Shown here: piece after piece, positions 26,452 to 35,442 of the stretch
Numbering within the stretch: position 1 is the stretch's first letter
Layout of the letters: each line of letters starts with the position of its first letter
Origin: JBCCVH01 sp942492555
GTDB taxonomy: Bacteria; Bacteroidota; Bacteroidia; Cytophagales; Amoebophilaceae
Length of the DNA stretch: 64,000 nucleotides
Assembly: GCA_942492555.1 (NCBI GenBank)
Contig: CALOEX010000009.1
Coordinates: forward strand, 1 to 64,000
Reading direction: 5' to 3'
The notes under the pieces: generated by a model
The model's database searches: none
Seen by the model: only the letters and a program-made list of their open reading frames with translations
What the model was told of the DNA's origin: nothing
Made by a program: the position numbers and the translations under genes

Positions 26452-26625
26452 TTAGGTTACTTTTACTAAGTATTGAATTTGATCAATCATACCTTTAATA
26501 CTAGGTGTCAACTGATGTGTGACAGATCGATTTATTTTTTTAAGCCCTAAAGCATGCATGGTTTTTCTATGTCTATCCAAAATGCCTATGGTGCTTTTTA
26601 CTTGTGTAATGGTTACTGTTTTCAT
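26452..26625 (-). CDS. rpmD: 50S ribosomal protein L30
   Basis: 57 residues reading MKTVTITQVKSTIGILDRH, then HALGLKKINRSV and a C-terminal IDQIQYLVKV. Typical length and pattern for bacterial L30. It fills the gap between rpsE (4 bp) and rplO (5 bp). Confidence 0.93.
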   Translation of the reverse strand: MKTVTITQVKSTIGILDRHRKTMHALGLKKINRSVTHQLTPSIKGMIDQIQYLVKVT

Positions 26626-26629
26626 TTTT

Positions 26630-27157
26630 TTATCCGTTGAATACTTTTTCTATGGAAATACCCCGTCGCTTAGCGACACTATAGGGTGTTTGCAATTCTT
26701 TAAGTGCCTTTATCGTTGCCATCACCACATTGTAGGGCGTATTAGAACCTCGTATTTTACCAAGGATATTCGATACACCTGCAACTTCAAGAATCACACG
26801 AGTAGCCCCCCCCGCTATCACCCCTTTTCCTTCTGGAGATCGTTTAAGTGATATATGAGTAGATTTGTATTTGACATGAACATCATGTGGAATTGTCCCA
26901 CGAAACACCGGGACTCGCATAAAGTTTTTACGTGCGGCATTTGTAGCTTTATCTACGGCTAGATTACCTTCTAATGCTTTACCAAAGCCAACGCCAACAA
27001 GATTTTTTTCTGGATCACCTACAACAACCAAGGCACTAAAACTCATCACACGACCTCCTTTCATAACTTTTGTAACGCGTTTTATTTTGATTATTTTTGT
27101 CAATAATTCCAGCTCACTTACTTTTAAAGAGCGTTTTTTTTCATTTTTTTCTTTCAT
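26630..27157 (-). CDS. rpsE: 30S ribosomal protein S5
   Basis: 175 residues. The dsRNA-binding domain includes RVTKVMKGGRVMSFSALVVV and VGVGFGKA; the C-terminal domain has GGATRVILEVAGVSNIL. S5 sits near the mRNA entry and guards decoding accuracy. Normal length, 12 bp after rplR. Confidence 0.96.
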   Translation of the reverse strand: MKEKNEKKRSLKVSELELLTKIIKIKRVTKVMKGGRVMSFSALVVVGDPEKNLVGVGFGKALEGNLAVDKATNAARKNFMRVPVFRGTIPHDVHVKYKSTHISLKRSPEGKGVIAGGATRVILEVAGVSNILGKIRGSNTPYNVVMATIKALKELQTPYSVAKRRGISIEKVFNG

Positions 27158-27169
27158 AATAAATGAATG

Positions 27170-27514
27170 TTATTGTTTATTTAGTTGATTTTGCACAGTT
27201 TCAAATATTTTTTTCACAATGCCGTGAAATAAATATCCTGATCTATCATAGCACAGAGATTGAATTTTTTTCTCCTGTATTTTACCTACAAGTTCTCCTG
27301 CCATTTTCTCTGCACGTTCCATAGGAGTTCCCACTTGCTTTCTAGTATCTAATGCTAAAAGGGTATATCCTTTTGTATCATCTACAAGTTGCACATAAAT
27401 AGCTGTATTGGTCTTTTTAACACATAGACGAGGCTGTGTAGATGTACCGTTGACCTTTTTTCTAATACGGTATCGTATTCTTTGCCTTTGGGCTTCTTTT
27501 TTATTATTTACCAT
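27170..27514 (-). CDS. rplR: 50S ribosomal protein L18
   Basis: 114 residues from the ATG at 27512-27514: MVNNKKEAQRQRIRYRIRKK, RLCVKKTNTAIYVQLVDD and YDRSGYLFHGIVKKI. Binds 5S rRNA. An upstream in-frame ATG would add 21 residues inside rplF; the shorter start overlaps rplF by 11 bp and matches the family length. Confidence 0.93.
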   Translation of the reverse strand: MVNNKKEAQRQRIRYRIRKKVNGTSTQPRLCVKKTNTAIYVQLVDDTKGYTLLALDTRKQVGTPMERAEKMAGELVGKIQEKKIQSLCYDRSGYLFHGIVKKIFETVQNQLNKQ

Positions 27515-28079
27515 CTTTTTTCGTTTTTCCAATAAGGAGTTCATCTGTATATCGAATACCTTTTTGCGTGTTACCACGCTTGCTAATGTAGGCTTCTGGT
27601 GGTTTTTGATCTCTTATTTTCGCTGCCATTTGACCTACCAATTGTTTGTCTATACCCTCGATATGTACATAGGTAGAAATTTTTTTATCTCTATTTACCT
27701 CTGCACTCACTGTTATATGAGGTGGCATACAAATTTGTATAGTGTGGGATTTATCAAGTTGTAACTCAAGTATCTGATTCACCACTTCTGCTTTATATCC
27801 TATACCTACTACTTCTAGACTTTTTTTAAACCCTTGGGTTACACCTATAATCATATTGTTGAGCAATACGCGGTACAAACCATGAAGAGCCTTCACATTT
27901 TTTTGATCTGTAGGTCTCTTGACTACAATTTGCTGATCTTCTATAGCAACTGTAATTTGAGGCTTAACATACTGTGTAAGACTCCCTTTCGGACCCTGAA
28001 TGGTCACCCTGTTATCTTTAGCGATGTCTACCTTAACGTTTGTTGGTATTTTTATGGGTTGATTTCCTATCCTAGACAT
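27504..28079 (-). CDS. rplF: 50S ribosomal protein L6
   Basis: 191 residues, two alpha-beta domains. MSRIGNQPIKIPTNVKV and the C-terminal RDQKPPEAYISKRGNTQKGIR region fit L6, at the base of the L7/L12 stalk by the sarcin-ricin loop. 6 bp after rpsH. Confidence 0.95.
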   Translation of the reverse strand: MSRIGNQPIKIPTNVKVDIAKDNRVTIQGPKGSLTQYVKPQITVAIEDQQIVVKRPTDQKNVKALHGLYRVLLNNMIIGVTQGFKKSLEVVGIGYKAEVVNQILELQLDKSHTIQICMPPHITVSAEVNRDKKISTYVHIEGIDKQLVGQMAAKIRDQKPPEAYISKRGNTQKGIRYTDELLIGKTKKDGK

Positions 28080-28085
28080 GATTTT

Positions 28086-28487
28086 TTAATAAACATTACA
28101 TAATATTTCACCTCCTATCCCTCTCTTTTTCGCTTCTTTATCCGTCATAATACCTTGAGAGGTAGATACGATGCTAATTCCTAAACCATTGAAAACAGGT
28201 TTGATTTCATCTTTGGATGAATATATTCTTTTACCGGGTTTACTAATGCGAGTTATACGCACAATGGCAGGTTCTTTTGTTTTAGGATGATATTTAAGCA
28301 CTATGTTAATAGTTCCTTGATAGTTTTTTTCACCATGAAACTCATAGCTTTGAATATAACCTTGCGCACATAATATCTCGGTAATACACTTTTTGACATA
28401 AGAACTCTTTACTTCAATAGAAGGAAGTTTTGGATGTGCATTTATTGCATTGCGAATTCTTGTTAGAAAGTCTGCTATTGGATCCAT
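28086..28487 (-). CDS. rpsH: 30S ribosomal protein S8
   Basis: 133 residues: MDPIADFLTRIRNAINA at the start, RITRISKPGKRIY in the middle, and the C-terminal GLGISIVSTSQGIMTDKEA. Central 16S rRNA binder; in E. coli it also represses the spc operon. 23 bp after rpsN. Confidence 0.96.
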   Translation of the reverse strand: MDPIADFLTRIRNAINAHPKLPSIEVKSSYVKKCITEILCAQGYIQSYEFHGEKNYQGTINIVLKYHPKTKEPAIVRITRISKPGKRIYSSKDEIKPVFNGLGISIVSTSQGIMTDKEAKKRGIGGEILCNVY

Positions 28488-28510
28488 AGTATTGATTTTT
28501 TTTTAAATTG

Positions 28511-28780
28511 TTACCAGCTTGCTTTTTTAACACCAAATATCTCTCCTTTCGAAGCTATTTCTCTAAATTGGTTACGGCAAAGCCCAAATTTACGAATATA
28601 TCCCCTTGGGCGTCCTGTAATTTTACAACGATTTCTCAATCGTACAGGAGATGCATTTTTAGGAAGTTTATCCAAAGCTTCATAATTACCTTCTGCTTTG
28701 TATTTTTTGCGTTTTTCCGCATAACGCGCTACCATTTTTTCACGTTTTTTTTGTCGTGCTATTATTGATTTTTTTGCCAT
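28511..28780 (-). CDS. rpsN: 30S ribosomal protein S14
   Basis: 89 residues, long zinc-free type: [19 protein letters not shown] at the start and [19 protein letters not shown] in the C-terminal half. The CxxC pairs of the short zinc form are missing. 2 bp after rplE. Confidence 0.95.
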   Translation of the reverse strand: MAKKSIIARQKKREKMVARYAEKRKKYKAEGNYEALDKLPKNASPVRLRNRCKITGRPRGYIRKFGLCRNQFREIASKGEIFGVKKASW

Positions 28781-28782
28781 AT

Positions 28783-29346
28783 TTACGTTGTTTCATGCAT
28801 ATTTTTAAAAGGCATACCAAAAGCTTTCAAAAGCTCATAGCTTGCTTTGACATCTGATGTTGATGTAACAAATGTTATATTCATACCTCTAATTTTATCA
28901 AGTTTTTCAATGCTTATTTCTGGGAAAATGATATGTTCTTTCACCCCATAAGTATAATTGCCTTGTTTATCAAAAGACTTTTCACTAATACCACTAAAGT
29001 CACGCACACGAGGCAGTGCAAAGTTAATAAATCTATCGAGAAATGTATACATTTTTTTACCTCTTAAATCCACCTTAACACCAATTTGCATCCCTTCTCT
29101 TAATTTGAAATTAGAAATCGCCTTCTTGGCTTTCGTTGGAATAGCCCTTTGTCCTGCAATAAGCGTAATTTCCTCAATGCATGTCTTCAATAACTCAGCA
29201 CTAGACTTTGCGTTCGCAACACCTTGATTAATATGAATAGAACACAATTGAGGCACTTGCATAATAGATTTATAATCTATTTTCTTTTGTAAAAAAGGTT
29301 TTATTTCCTTGAGGTATTTTTCCTTTAAACGTGGAGTATGAACCAT
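28783..29346 (-). CDS. rplE: 50S ribosomal protein L5
   Basis: 187 residues: [40 protein letters not shown] and the loop [16 protein letters not shown]. Binds 5S rRNA and contacts the P-site tRNA. Normal length, 9 bp after rplX. Confidence 0.96.
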   Translation of the reverse strand: MVHTPRLKEKYLKEIKPFLQKKIDYKSIMQVPQLCSIHINQGVANAKSSAELLKTCIEEITLIAGQRAIPTKAKKAISNFKLREGMQIGVKVDLRGKKMYTFLDRFINFALPRVRDFSGISEKSFDKQGNYTYGVKEHIIFPEISIEKLDKIRGMNITFVTSTSDVKASYELLKAFGMPFKNMHETT

Positions 29347-29355
29347 GATTGATGT

Positions 29356-29691
29356 TTATATAAATTGTTTTGTTTTTTTTGAATAGCGTTGCAACTTATT
29401 TTTTTCATTAAGCTTCCTGCCAACACGCGTTGGTTTTTGCGTTGCAGGATCTACAAACATCAAGTTGCTAATATGCAAGGAAGCTTCTTTTTTTTCTCTT
29501 TTTCCCTTCTTCTCTTGCGTAGGTTTGATGTGATAGGTACGGATATTAACATTTTCTACAACAGCTCTGTACTTTTTTGTATCAATAGCCAAGACTTTCC
29601 CGACTTTGTTTTTATCATTTCCTGCAATCACTTTAACCATATCATTCTTTTTGATATGAACTTTTACCTTTTTTATTTTTTCTGTTTTCAT
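29356..29691 (-). CDS. rplX: 50S ribosomal protein L24
   Basis: 111 residues with a KOW motif (KNDMVKVIAGNDKNKVGKVL) and NVRTYHIKPTQ-like HIKP element. Early 50S assembly protein. An extra lysine-rich start (MKTEKIKKVKVHIKK) precedes the KOW domain. 2 bp after rplN. Confidence 0.94.
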   Translation of the reverse strand: MKTEKIKKVKVHIKKNDMVKVIAGNDKNKVGKVLAIDTKKYRAVVENVNIRTYHIKPTQEKKGKREKKEASLHISNLMFVDPATQKPTRVGRKLNEKNKLQRYSKKTKQFI

Positions 29692-29693
29692 AG

Positions 29694-30059
29694 CTAATAT
29701 ATTTCTGTTGCTAAAGAGGCTACTTTCGCATATTTATCCCTTACTTCACGTGCAATAGGACCTCGAATAGATGTGCTACGAGGATCTCCATTTTTATCAA
29801 TAATGGCAACAGCATTATCACTAAAACGTATATACGTGCCATCTTTACGCCGCATTTCCTTGGAGACTCTTACAATAACTGCCATAGCCACCTCCTTTTT
29901 TTTTACATTTCCCTTAGGGGTTGCGTCTTTAACGCTCACGATGATCCTGTCGCCAACAGTAGCGGTTTTTTTTCCTGTACCTCCTGGTATACCAATACAG
30001 AGTACAGATTTACCTCCACTATTATCTGCCACAACAAGTCTTGTTTCTCTTTTAATCAT
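29694..30059 (-). CDS. rplN: 50S ribosomal protein L14
   Basis: 121 residues, the usual length. [33 protein letters not shown] and [19 protein letters not shown] are diagnostic. L14 forms an intersubunit bridge. Its start overlaps the rpsQ stop by 8 bp. Confidence 0.97.
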   Translation of the reverse strand: MIKRETRLVVADNSGGKSVLCIGIPGGTGKKTATVGDRIIVSVKDATPKGNVKKKEVAMAVIVRVSKEMRRKDGTYIRFSDNAVAIIDKNGDPRSTSIRGPIAREVRDKYAKVASLATEIY

Positions 30060-30324
30060 GATTTTTTTCTATTTTTAAAATTTTTACAAGTCTATAGCTT
30101 TTTTGTTTACTCAAGGGTCTTGTCATCATAATCACCACTTGATCTTTCATACTACATGCATTATTTTCATCATGGGCCATAATCTTAGTCGTCCTTTTCA
30201 TATATTTACCATACAAAGGATGCTTTACCTTGGTTACCACCTGCACTGTAATGGTTTTATTAGCTTTATTGCTAACAACAGTGCCTACTATTTTCTTTCT
30301 AGTTTTTCGTGCTTGTGTTTTCAT
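30052..30324 (-). CDS. rpsQ: 30S ribosomal protein S17
   Basis: 90 residues, OB-fold: [19 protein letters not shown] and [19 protein letters not shown]. 16S rRNA 5'-domain binder. It overlaps rpmC by 26 bp, the longest overlap in the cluster, and rplN by 8 bp. Confidence 0.95.
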   Translation of the reverse strand: MKTQARKTRKKIVGTVVSNKANKTITVQVVTKVKHPLYGKYMKRTTKIMAHDENNACSMKDQVVIMMTRPLSKQKSYRLVKILKIEKNHD

Positions 30325-30520
30325 TGGCTTTACTATTAATTTTTTGCTGATGTAACAAAGTTTTCATCCTAGCGATTTTTCTTTTTGCCACCGTAATTTG
30401 GCGCGGATTTTTCAAAGGTTCTAGAACATGGGCAACACGCAATTTTGCCAACATTTTTTCCTCTGTTTTTATTTCTGCTTCCAAGCTTTCCAATGCTACA
30501 TTAAGGTTATTTTTTTCCAT
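30299..30520 (-). CDS. rpmC: 50S ribosomal protein L29
   Basis: 73 residues, helical hairpin: [19 protein letters not shown] and [21 protein letters not shown]29 lies at the tunnel exit next to L23. 2 bp after rplP; its last 26 bp are shared with rpsQ. Confidence 0.92.
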   Translation of the reverse strand: MEKNNLNVALESLEAEIKTEEKMLAKLRVAHVLEPLKNPRQITVAKRKIARMKTLLHQQKINSKANENTSTKN

Positions 30521-30522
30521 GT

Positions 30523-30945
30523 TTATTCTTTTTTATGATCCTCTCTCCAGACAAGCTTCGTCTTAATAGGCAATTTTTTACTAGCCAAACGAAAAGCAGT
30601 AGTAGCAAGTTCCTGTGATATTCCCTCAGCTTCGTACAATATAGTACCTGGACGAATACGTGCCGCAAAGTAATCTGGGTTTCCTTTTCCCTTTCCCATA
30701 CGCACTTCCAAAGGTTTTGCAGTATAACTTATATTCGGGAATATACGTCTATATACAGCACCTTCACGTTTCATGGTACGCGTAAGTGCAACACGCACCG
30801 CTTCCATTTGGCGTGCTGTAATTCTTCCTGCTTCTAAAGCCTTAAGACCATAAGTACCAAAAGCCAATGTATAACCTCTTTGTGCTATACCACCTATACG
30901 ACCTTTCTGCAGTTTTCTATATTTTACTCTTTTAGGTTGCAACAT
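30523..30945 (-). CDS. rplP: 50S ribosomal protein L16
   Basis: 140 residues. MLQPKRVKYRKLQKGRIGG, the GRITARQMEAVRVALTR segment and KPLEVRMGKGKGNPDYF identify L16, which organises the A-site tRNA pocket. An 80-bp gap separates it from rpsC, the widest inside the cluster. Confidence 0.96.
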   Translation of the reverse strand: MLQPKRVKYRKLQKGRIGGIAQRGYTLAFGTYGLKALEAGRITARQMEAVRVALTRTMKREGAVYRRIFPNISYTAKPLEVRMGKGKGNPDYFAARIRPGTILYEAEGISQELATTAFRLASKKLPIKTKLVWREDHKKE

Positions 30946-31025
30946 ATTATTCCGTTTAACGTTTAAACCATATCAATAATCAGTAGGCAAAGATATAGTT
31001 TGTTTTGTAATTTTATATTCACTTT

Positions 31026-31703
31026 TTATTTTTTCTTTGGCATAGACATAACCTGTGGTGCCAATGACAAATCTCTTTTTCCATAAACCTCCCGGATAAA
31101 AATCCATACCTTTACACCCACTATTCCTGCTACTGTTTTCACATGATAACAAGCATAGTCAATATCTGCCCGTAAAGTTTGGGTAGGTACTCTTCCTTTC
31201 ATAAAAGCAATTTTTCTAGCTATTTCTATACCATTTGGCCTCCCTTTGATAAAGATTTTTATACCTTCTGCCCCTGAATGCATAGCATCATCAATAGCAC
31301 GTTGAGCAGCCCGTTTATAAGAACCTCGCTCCTCCAATTGTATACCTATATTTTTAGCGACCAACATCGCAGTAAGCTCTGGTACCTTAATTTCAACAAT
31401 ATTGATACGAACTTCTTTTTTTAGTTTTTTGTTAAGATCTGTATTGATTAGTTGTATTGTTTTTCCATTAGGCCCAATCAGAATCCCCGGCTTGTGCGTA
31501 TATACGGAAGCAACAATACTATTTGCTGTTCGCTCTATTGTTAATCTACCTACAAGCTTAGGAAACTTTTTATCAAACATCTGACGAATGAGATAATCTT
31601 CATATAGAAGATTTGCAAAATCTTTTTTATTAGCATACCAAGCAGCATCCCAACCACTGATAATGCCTAGTCTATTAGCTCTTACATGTGCTTTATTGCC
31701 CAT
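31026..31703 (-). CDS. rpsC: 30S ribosomal protein S3
   Basis: 225 residues. KH domain with the GxxG loop in LIGPNGKTIQLIN; C-terminal domain with GAEGIKIFIKGRPNGIEIA and GVKVWIFIREVYGK. Lines the mRNA entry channel. Normal length. 18 bp after rplV. Confidence 0.96.
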   Translation of the reverse strand: MGNKAHVRANRLGIISGWDAAWYANKKDFANLLYEDYLIRQMFDKKFPKLVGRLTIERTANSIVASVYTHKPGILIGPNGKTIQLINTDLNKKLKKEVRINIVEIKVPELTAMLVAKNIGIQLEERGSYKRAAQRAIDDAMHSGAEGIKIFIKGRPNGIEIARKIAFMKGRVPTQTLRADIDYACYHVKTVAGIVGVKVWIFIREVYGKRDLSLAPQVMSMPKKK

Positions 31704-31721
31704 AATATGTAATATTAACGT

Positions 31722-32315
31722 TTATTTTTTTGGTTTTTTAGTCGTGTTTTTCTTCACTTTTGCCTCAGGAGAATCTACTTGCGTTTTTTTTACCTGTTTT
31801 TTTTCCATTTGCTTCTCTACTTGCTCTATTTTCTCCACTTTTTGTTGTTTTGGGAGCAAGCTGGTTTCCTTATTTAACTTCGTTTCTTTTTTCTCAGCAA
31901 CCGCAGTTTGTTGTAGCTCAACAGCCTCTTTTTTACCCTTTTCATCAAGTCCTTGGCTAGATGCTACAAAAGAAGTTTTTGCAACAAGCTTTACAGTAAT
32001 ATGACAAGTTTGTTTACGCACTTGGCAAGCTCTTCCTTGAGCACGTGGATGTATGCGCTTAAGGACTTTACCCTTATCTACATATATCTCTTCAACATGA
32101 AGCGCTGTCTTTAAAATCTTTTCTGTTTTGTTTTTGTACTGTAGATCTGAAACAGCAGATTGTAATAATTTCACAATGTATGGCACAGGCCTATGAGGCA
32201 GATATTTAAGCATATCCAACGCTTTTAACACAGGCTGATTACGTATGATATTGGCAATTTTACGCGTTTTGCGAGCCGAGGTAGGTATTTTTCTAAGTTT
32301 TGCTACAGTTTCCAT
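31722..32315 (-). CDS. rplV: 50S ribosomal protein L22 with long charged tail
   Basis: 197 residues; the first ~112 are canonical L22 (RKIPTSARKTRKIANIIRN, KGKVLKRIHPRAQGRACQVR). About 85 extra residues form a Lys/Glu/Gln-rich tail (KQQKVEKIEQVEKQMEKKQ) without a known domain. The core places a loop in the exit tunnel; the tail would lie outside on the ribosome surface. Start fixed 5 bp after rpsS. Confidence 0.94.
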   Translation of the reverse strand: METVAKLRKIPTSARKTRKIANIIRNQPVLKALDMLKYLPHRPVPYIVKLLQSAVSDLQYKNKTEKILKTALHVEEIYVDKGKVLKRIHPRAQGRACQVRKQTCHITVKLVAKTSFVASSQGLDEKGKKEAVELQQTAVAEKKETKLNKETSLLPKQQKVEKIEQVEKQMEKKQVKKTQVDSPEAKVKKNTTKKPKK

Positions 32316-32320
32316 AGTTT

Positions 32321-32602
32321 TTATTTTTTAGCTTTTTTAGCACCTTTTCCTCCGTGTTGCCTAAAGGTTCTCGTCAGTGAAAATTCACCTAGTTTATGCC
32401 CTAGCATATCTGTAGTGACATATACTGGCTTGAAGATTTTTCCATTATGTACAAGGAAAGTATGCCCTATGAATTCAGGGATGATCATGGATCTTCGAGA
32501 CCATGTTTTTATAGGTTCTTTTTTACTGACTTCATTGAGCTTATTTACCTTTTCAAGCAGATAATGAGCTACATAATAGCCTTTTTTTAGGGATCTTGCC
32601 AT
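32321..32602 (-). CDS. rpsS: 30S ribosomal protein S19
   Basis: 93 residues: [39 protein letters not shown] and [18 protein letters not shown]. 30S head protein paired with S13. Its ATG overlaps the rplB stop by one base (TAATG). Confidence 0.96.
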   Translation of the reverse strand: MARSLKKGYYVAHYLLEKVNKLNEVSKKEPIKTWSRRSMIIPEFIGHTFLVHNGKIFKPVYVTTDMLGHKLGEFSLTRTFRQHGGKGAKKAKK

Positions 32603-33420
32603 TAGCGTCTACGGTTAAGGATCATATGAGAAGAATATTTTTTCTTATTTCTTGTTTTTTTACCTTTAGGTATGCCATTTTTACTACGTGGATGTCTTCC
32701 TTTACTTTTACCCTTGCCTCCTCCCAAAGGGTGGTCACAAGCATTCATAACAGTACCACGTACATGAGGTCTTCTGCCAAGCCATAGACTTCTGCCGGCC
32801 TTTCCTAAAATAATGAGATTGTGGTCATGATTAGACACAACACCTACGGTAGCCAAACACTCTTTGTTAACCATACGGCTCTCTCCTGAAGGGAGCTTAA
32901 TGATTACATTTTTTTCTTGTTTTGCCACCAATTGTGCATAAGTTCCTGCACTTCGTGCACATGCTCCTCCTCGTCCTGGCTGAAGTTCTATATTATGAAC
33001 AATAGTACCTATAGGCATAGCTTTGAGGGGCATTGCATTGCCCAATTCTGGCTCTACACTTTCTCCTGAAACAATTGTATCACCTATTTTTATACCTTTA
33101 GGGGCGATATGATAGGCTTTTTGACCATCACGGTAAATAACGAGCATGATGAAAGCACTACGGATAGGATCATATTCTATCGTTTTTACCGTAGCAGGTA
33201 TATTATATTTTTTACGCTTAAAATCAATGATACGCTCTTGCCGCTTATGACCTCCCCCTCTATGCGGAGCAGTCAATCTACCTGTATTATTTCTACCTCC
33301 TGTGCTTTTAGCAGGACGCAATAGAGATTTTTCTGGTTTGACTTTTGATAACCCAGAAAAATCGTGGGCTATGCGAAATCTTTGCCCTGGAGTTATTGGT
33401 TTTATTTTTTTTACTGCCAT
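32602..33420 (-). CDS. rplB: 50S ribosomal protein L2
   Basis: 272 residues. RHDFSGL-like N-terminus, [15 protein letters not shown] near 50, and the peptidyl-transferase-proximal [13 protein letters not shown] and [17 protein letters not shown] segments. The HP-L-GGG form instead of HPHGGG and the [16 protein letters not shown] ending fit Bacteroidetes. 12 bp after rplW. Confidence 0.97.
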   Translation of the reverse strand: MAVKKIKPITPGQRFRIAHDFSGLSKVKPEKSLLRPAKSTGGRNNTGRLTAPHRGGGHKRQERIIDFKRKKYNIPATVKTIEYDPIRSAFIMLVIYRDGQKAYHIAPKGIKIGDTIVSGESVEPELGNAMPLKAMPIGTIVHNIELQPGRGGACARSAGTYAQLVAKQEKNVIIKLPSGESRMVNKECLATVGVVSNHDHNLIILGKAGRSLWLGRRPHVRGTVMNACDHPLGGGKGKSKGRHPRSKNGIPKGKKTRNKKKYSSHMILNRRR

Positions 33421-33432
33421 GATTTTTCTTTA

Positions 33433-33723
33433 TTAAATGATATCTGCATAGATGTCTATAATATTATTTGGAGCAAGTGTGACAATGGCTTTTTTATAGC
33501 GAGGACGTTGCCCTTCTATTGCTCTTTTCTTTGTGTAACGCGTTACTTTTTTCCCTTGATAACGAATGGTATTTACATCTGTAACCACTACTTTATAGTG
33601 CCGTGTAATATATTTTTTAATTTCATTTTTTGTGGTGTCCAACATAACAATAAACGTGTATTTCCTGCTTGCATTCAAAGAGAGAGACTTTTCTGTATGA
33701 TGGGGCTTTTTAATGATGAACAT
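33433..33723 (-). CDS. rplW: 50S ribosomal protein L23
   Basis: 96 residues from the ATG at 33721-33723: FIIKKPHHTEKSLSL, KYTFIVMLDTTKNEIKKYI and VNTIRYQGKKVTRYTKK. Tunnel-exit docking site for trigger factor and SRP. An upstream ATG would add 16 residues inside rplD; the chosen start is 2 bp after the rplD stop and matches the family. Confidence 0.94.
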   Translation of the reverse strand: MFIIKKPHHTEKSLSLNASRKYTFIVMLDTTKNEIKKYITRHYKVVVTDVNTIRYQGKKVTRYTKKRAIEGQRPRYKKAIVTLAPNNIIDIYADII

Positions 33724-33725
33724 GG

Positions 33726-34436
33726 CTAAGCTAATTTTTGTATGATCAGTGGTATTGCACTTTCTAGGCAAATTACCTTGGTTGCATGAAGCAAATCGAA
33801 TCCATTGAGTAAATCAACAGTAGTGATTTTGTTTTTTTCTACATTTTTTGCAGAAAAAACAATGTTTTTCTCTACAGATGGAAACACCCACAAGTTCTTT
33901 TCTTTCCCTATAGACAAAGTATTAATAAGATTGATGTAATCTTTAGTAGAAATATTTTGATAAGCAAAGTCTTCCACAACCATAATTTGTTTTTTTTGCA
34001 CCTTTATACTAAGAGCAGATTGCCTAGCGAGTCTTTTTTCCTTTTTATTCATTTTGAACCCATAGTCTCTTGGCCTAGGACCATGAATTGTCCCCCCTCC
34101 TCTTCTCACACCTGACTTTGCACTACCAGCCCGCGCATTCCCTGTATGTTTTTGTTTGTAAAGTTTCTTAGTAGATTTTGAAACCTCTGATTTCTCTTTT
34201 GTTTTTGCAGTACCTTGCCTTTGATGGTGCCTAAAATTGACAATATAAAGATGCAAAATATGTTTATGTGGCTCTATCAAAAAAGGACGCTCCTCAAGTT
34301 CTATACGACGCCCCGTATCCTCTCCACTCTTCGTAAGCACAGACACATACACCTTATCATCTTTTTGCACACCCTTTTTTCTTGTTTTTTTTGCACCCTC
34401 CTCTTTTTTTATATTCCTTTTCATGATATTTTCCAT
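33726..34436 (-). CDS. rplD: 50S ribosomal protein L4 with basic N-terminal extension
   Basis: 236 residues. The L4 body starts near residue 28 (VYVSVLTKSGEDTGRRIEL) and has the tunnel loop KQKHTGNARAGSAKSGVRRGGG and IHGPRPRDYGFKMNKK. About 25 Lys/Arg-rich residues precede it; M5 (34424) is an alternative start but still leaves an extension. In E. coli L4 also represses its own operon. 7 bp after rplC. Confidence 0.93.
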   Translation of the reverse strand: MENIMKRNIKKEEGAKKTRKKGVQKDDKVYVSVLTKSGEDTGRRIELEERPFLIEPHKHILHLYIVNFRHHQRQGTAKTKEKSEVSKSTKKLYKQKHTGNARAGSAKSGVRRGGGTIHGPRPRDYGFKMNKKEKRLARQSALSIKVQKKQIMVVEDFAYQNISTKDYINLINTLSIGKEKNLWVFPSVEKNIVFSAKNVEKNKITTVDLLNGFDLLHATKVICLESAIPLIIQKLA

Positions 34437-34443
34437 GATGTTT

Positions 34444-35073
34444 TTATTTTTGCAAGATGATATAATTTTCTCTAGCGCCAGGAATAGATCCTTTCAGCAC
34501 CATAATGTTTTCTTCTGGTATTATTTTCAACACTTCCAAGTTTTTTACTTTTACTTGTTCTCCTCCAGTACGCCCTCCCATCCGTGTATTTTTCAACACT
34601 TTAGCACCCCCTTTTTCACCCACAGAACCAGGTGCTCTATTGGTATGTTTCTGCCCGTGGCTCGATTCCTTTGCCCCTTTAAACCCATGCCGTTTCATTA
34701 CACCACAAAATCCTTTTCCTCTCGAAATACCCACAGCATCGATGAACTCCTCTTCCTCAAAAACATCTGTGGCTTTTATAACATCCCCCAACTTCAATGG
34801 TTCGCCACCATATGCTTGCAGGAAACCCCGAAATTCAATAATTCTTTTTTTAGAAGACACACCTGCTTTTTTAAAGTGCCCCTTTAGAGCATTGCTCGTA
34901 TTTTTCTCTTTTTTTTCATCACATGCCAATTGTACAGCATCATACCCATCTATTTCTTGGGTCTTTATTTGTGTTATAACACAATCATGTGTTTCTATAA
35001 CGGTACAGGGAACAAGTTCATTGCGTACAAAGATACTTGTCATACCTTTTTTTTTTGCGATAATGCCTATCAT
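34444..35073 (-). CDS. rplC: 50S ribosomal protein L3
   Basis: 209 residues: MIGIIAKKKGMTSIF, SRGKGFCGVMKRHGFKGA, SHGQKHTNRAPGSVG and the C-terminal KGSIPGARENYIIL. Early 50S assembly protein reaching the peptidyl transferase centre. It is the first gene of the cluster; the rpsJ gene that normally precedes it is absent from the upstream 370 bp. Confidence 0.97.
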   Translation of the reverse strand: MIGIIAKKKGMTSIFVRNELVPCTVIETHDCVITQIKTQEIDGYDAVQLACDEKKEKNTSNALKGHFKKAGVSSKKRIIEFRGFLQAYGGEPLKLGDVIKATDVFEEEEFIDAVGISRGKGFCGVMKRHGFKGAKESSHGQKHTNRAPGSVGEKGGAKVLKNTRMGGRTGGEQVKVKNLEVLKIIPEENIMVLKGSIPGARENYIILQK

Positions 35074-35442
35074 ATCAGATATTAAAGTGGATTAACAAGG
35101 CACAAATTAACAAAAAAAATAACAAATCAACAAAACCTGAACTAAATTTTTATGACAATGCACCCCATTGCAAAAAAGAAAACTGTTTGCAACAGCCATT
35201 ATAACCATTTTTCATCTAGTATTATAACATATAGAAAAAATACTTATTGCCAAGCACTGACAAAATAGAATACCCCTTACTTTTCATACTACACCTAGCA
35301 CCTGCATCAAGCTCGATATGAACGTTAAAAATCCTAGATACCCAAACCCATACACACACACTAAACCTGTTGCAAAAGCAAAAAAAGACCTCTACAATCC
35401 ACACTTGCAAAGCAAAAAAGCAACTTGTTGCCACCACTCTAC
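35074..35442. other. Leader region of the ribosomal cluster, no convincing gene
   Basis: About 370 bp between rplC and a same-strand pentapeptide gene. It must contain the promoter and leader of the ribosomal cluster. It is AT-rich with repeated caaat/aacaa runs near rplC. A 74-codon open frame (35222-35446) is cysteine- and valine-rich without family resemblance and probably not real. No rpsJ fragment is visible. Confidence 0.55.

Noticed and set aside
33724..33771. Extended L23 start inside rplD
   Set aside because: Adds 16 atypical residues; ATG 33723 gives the family length and a 2-bp spacing.
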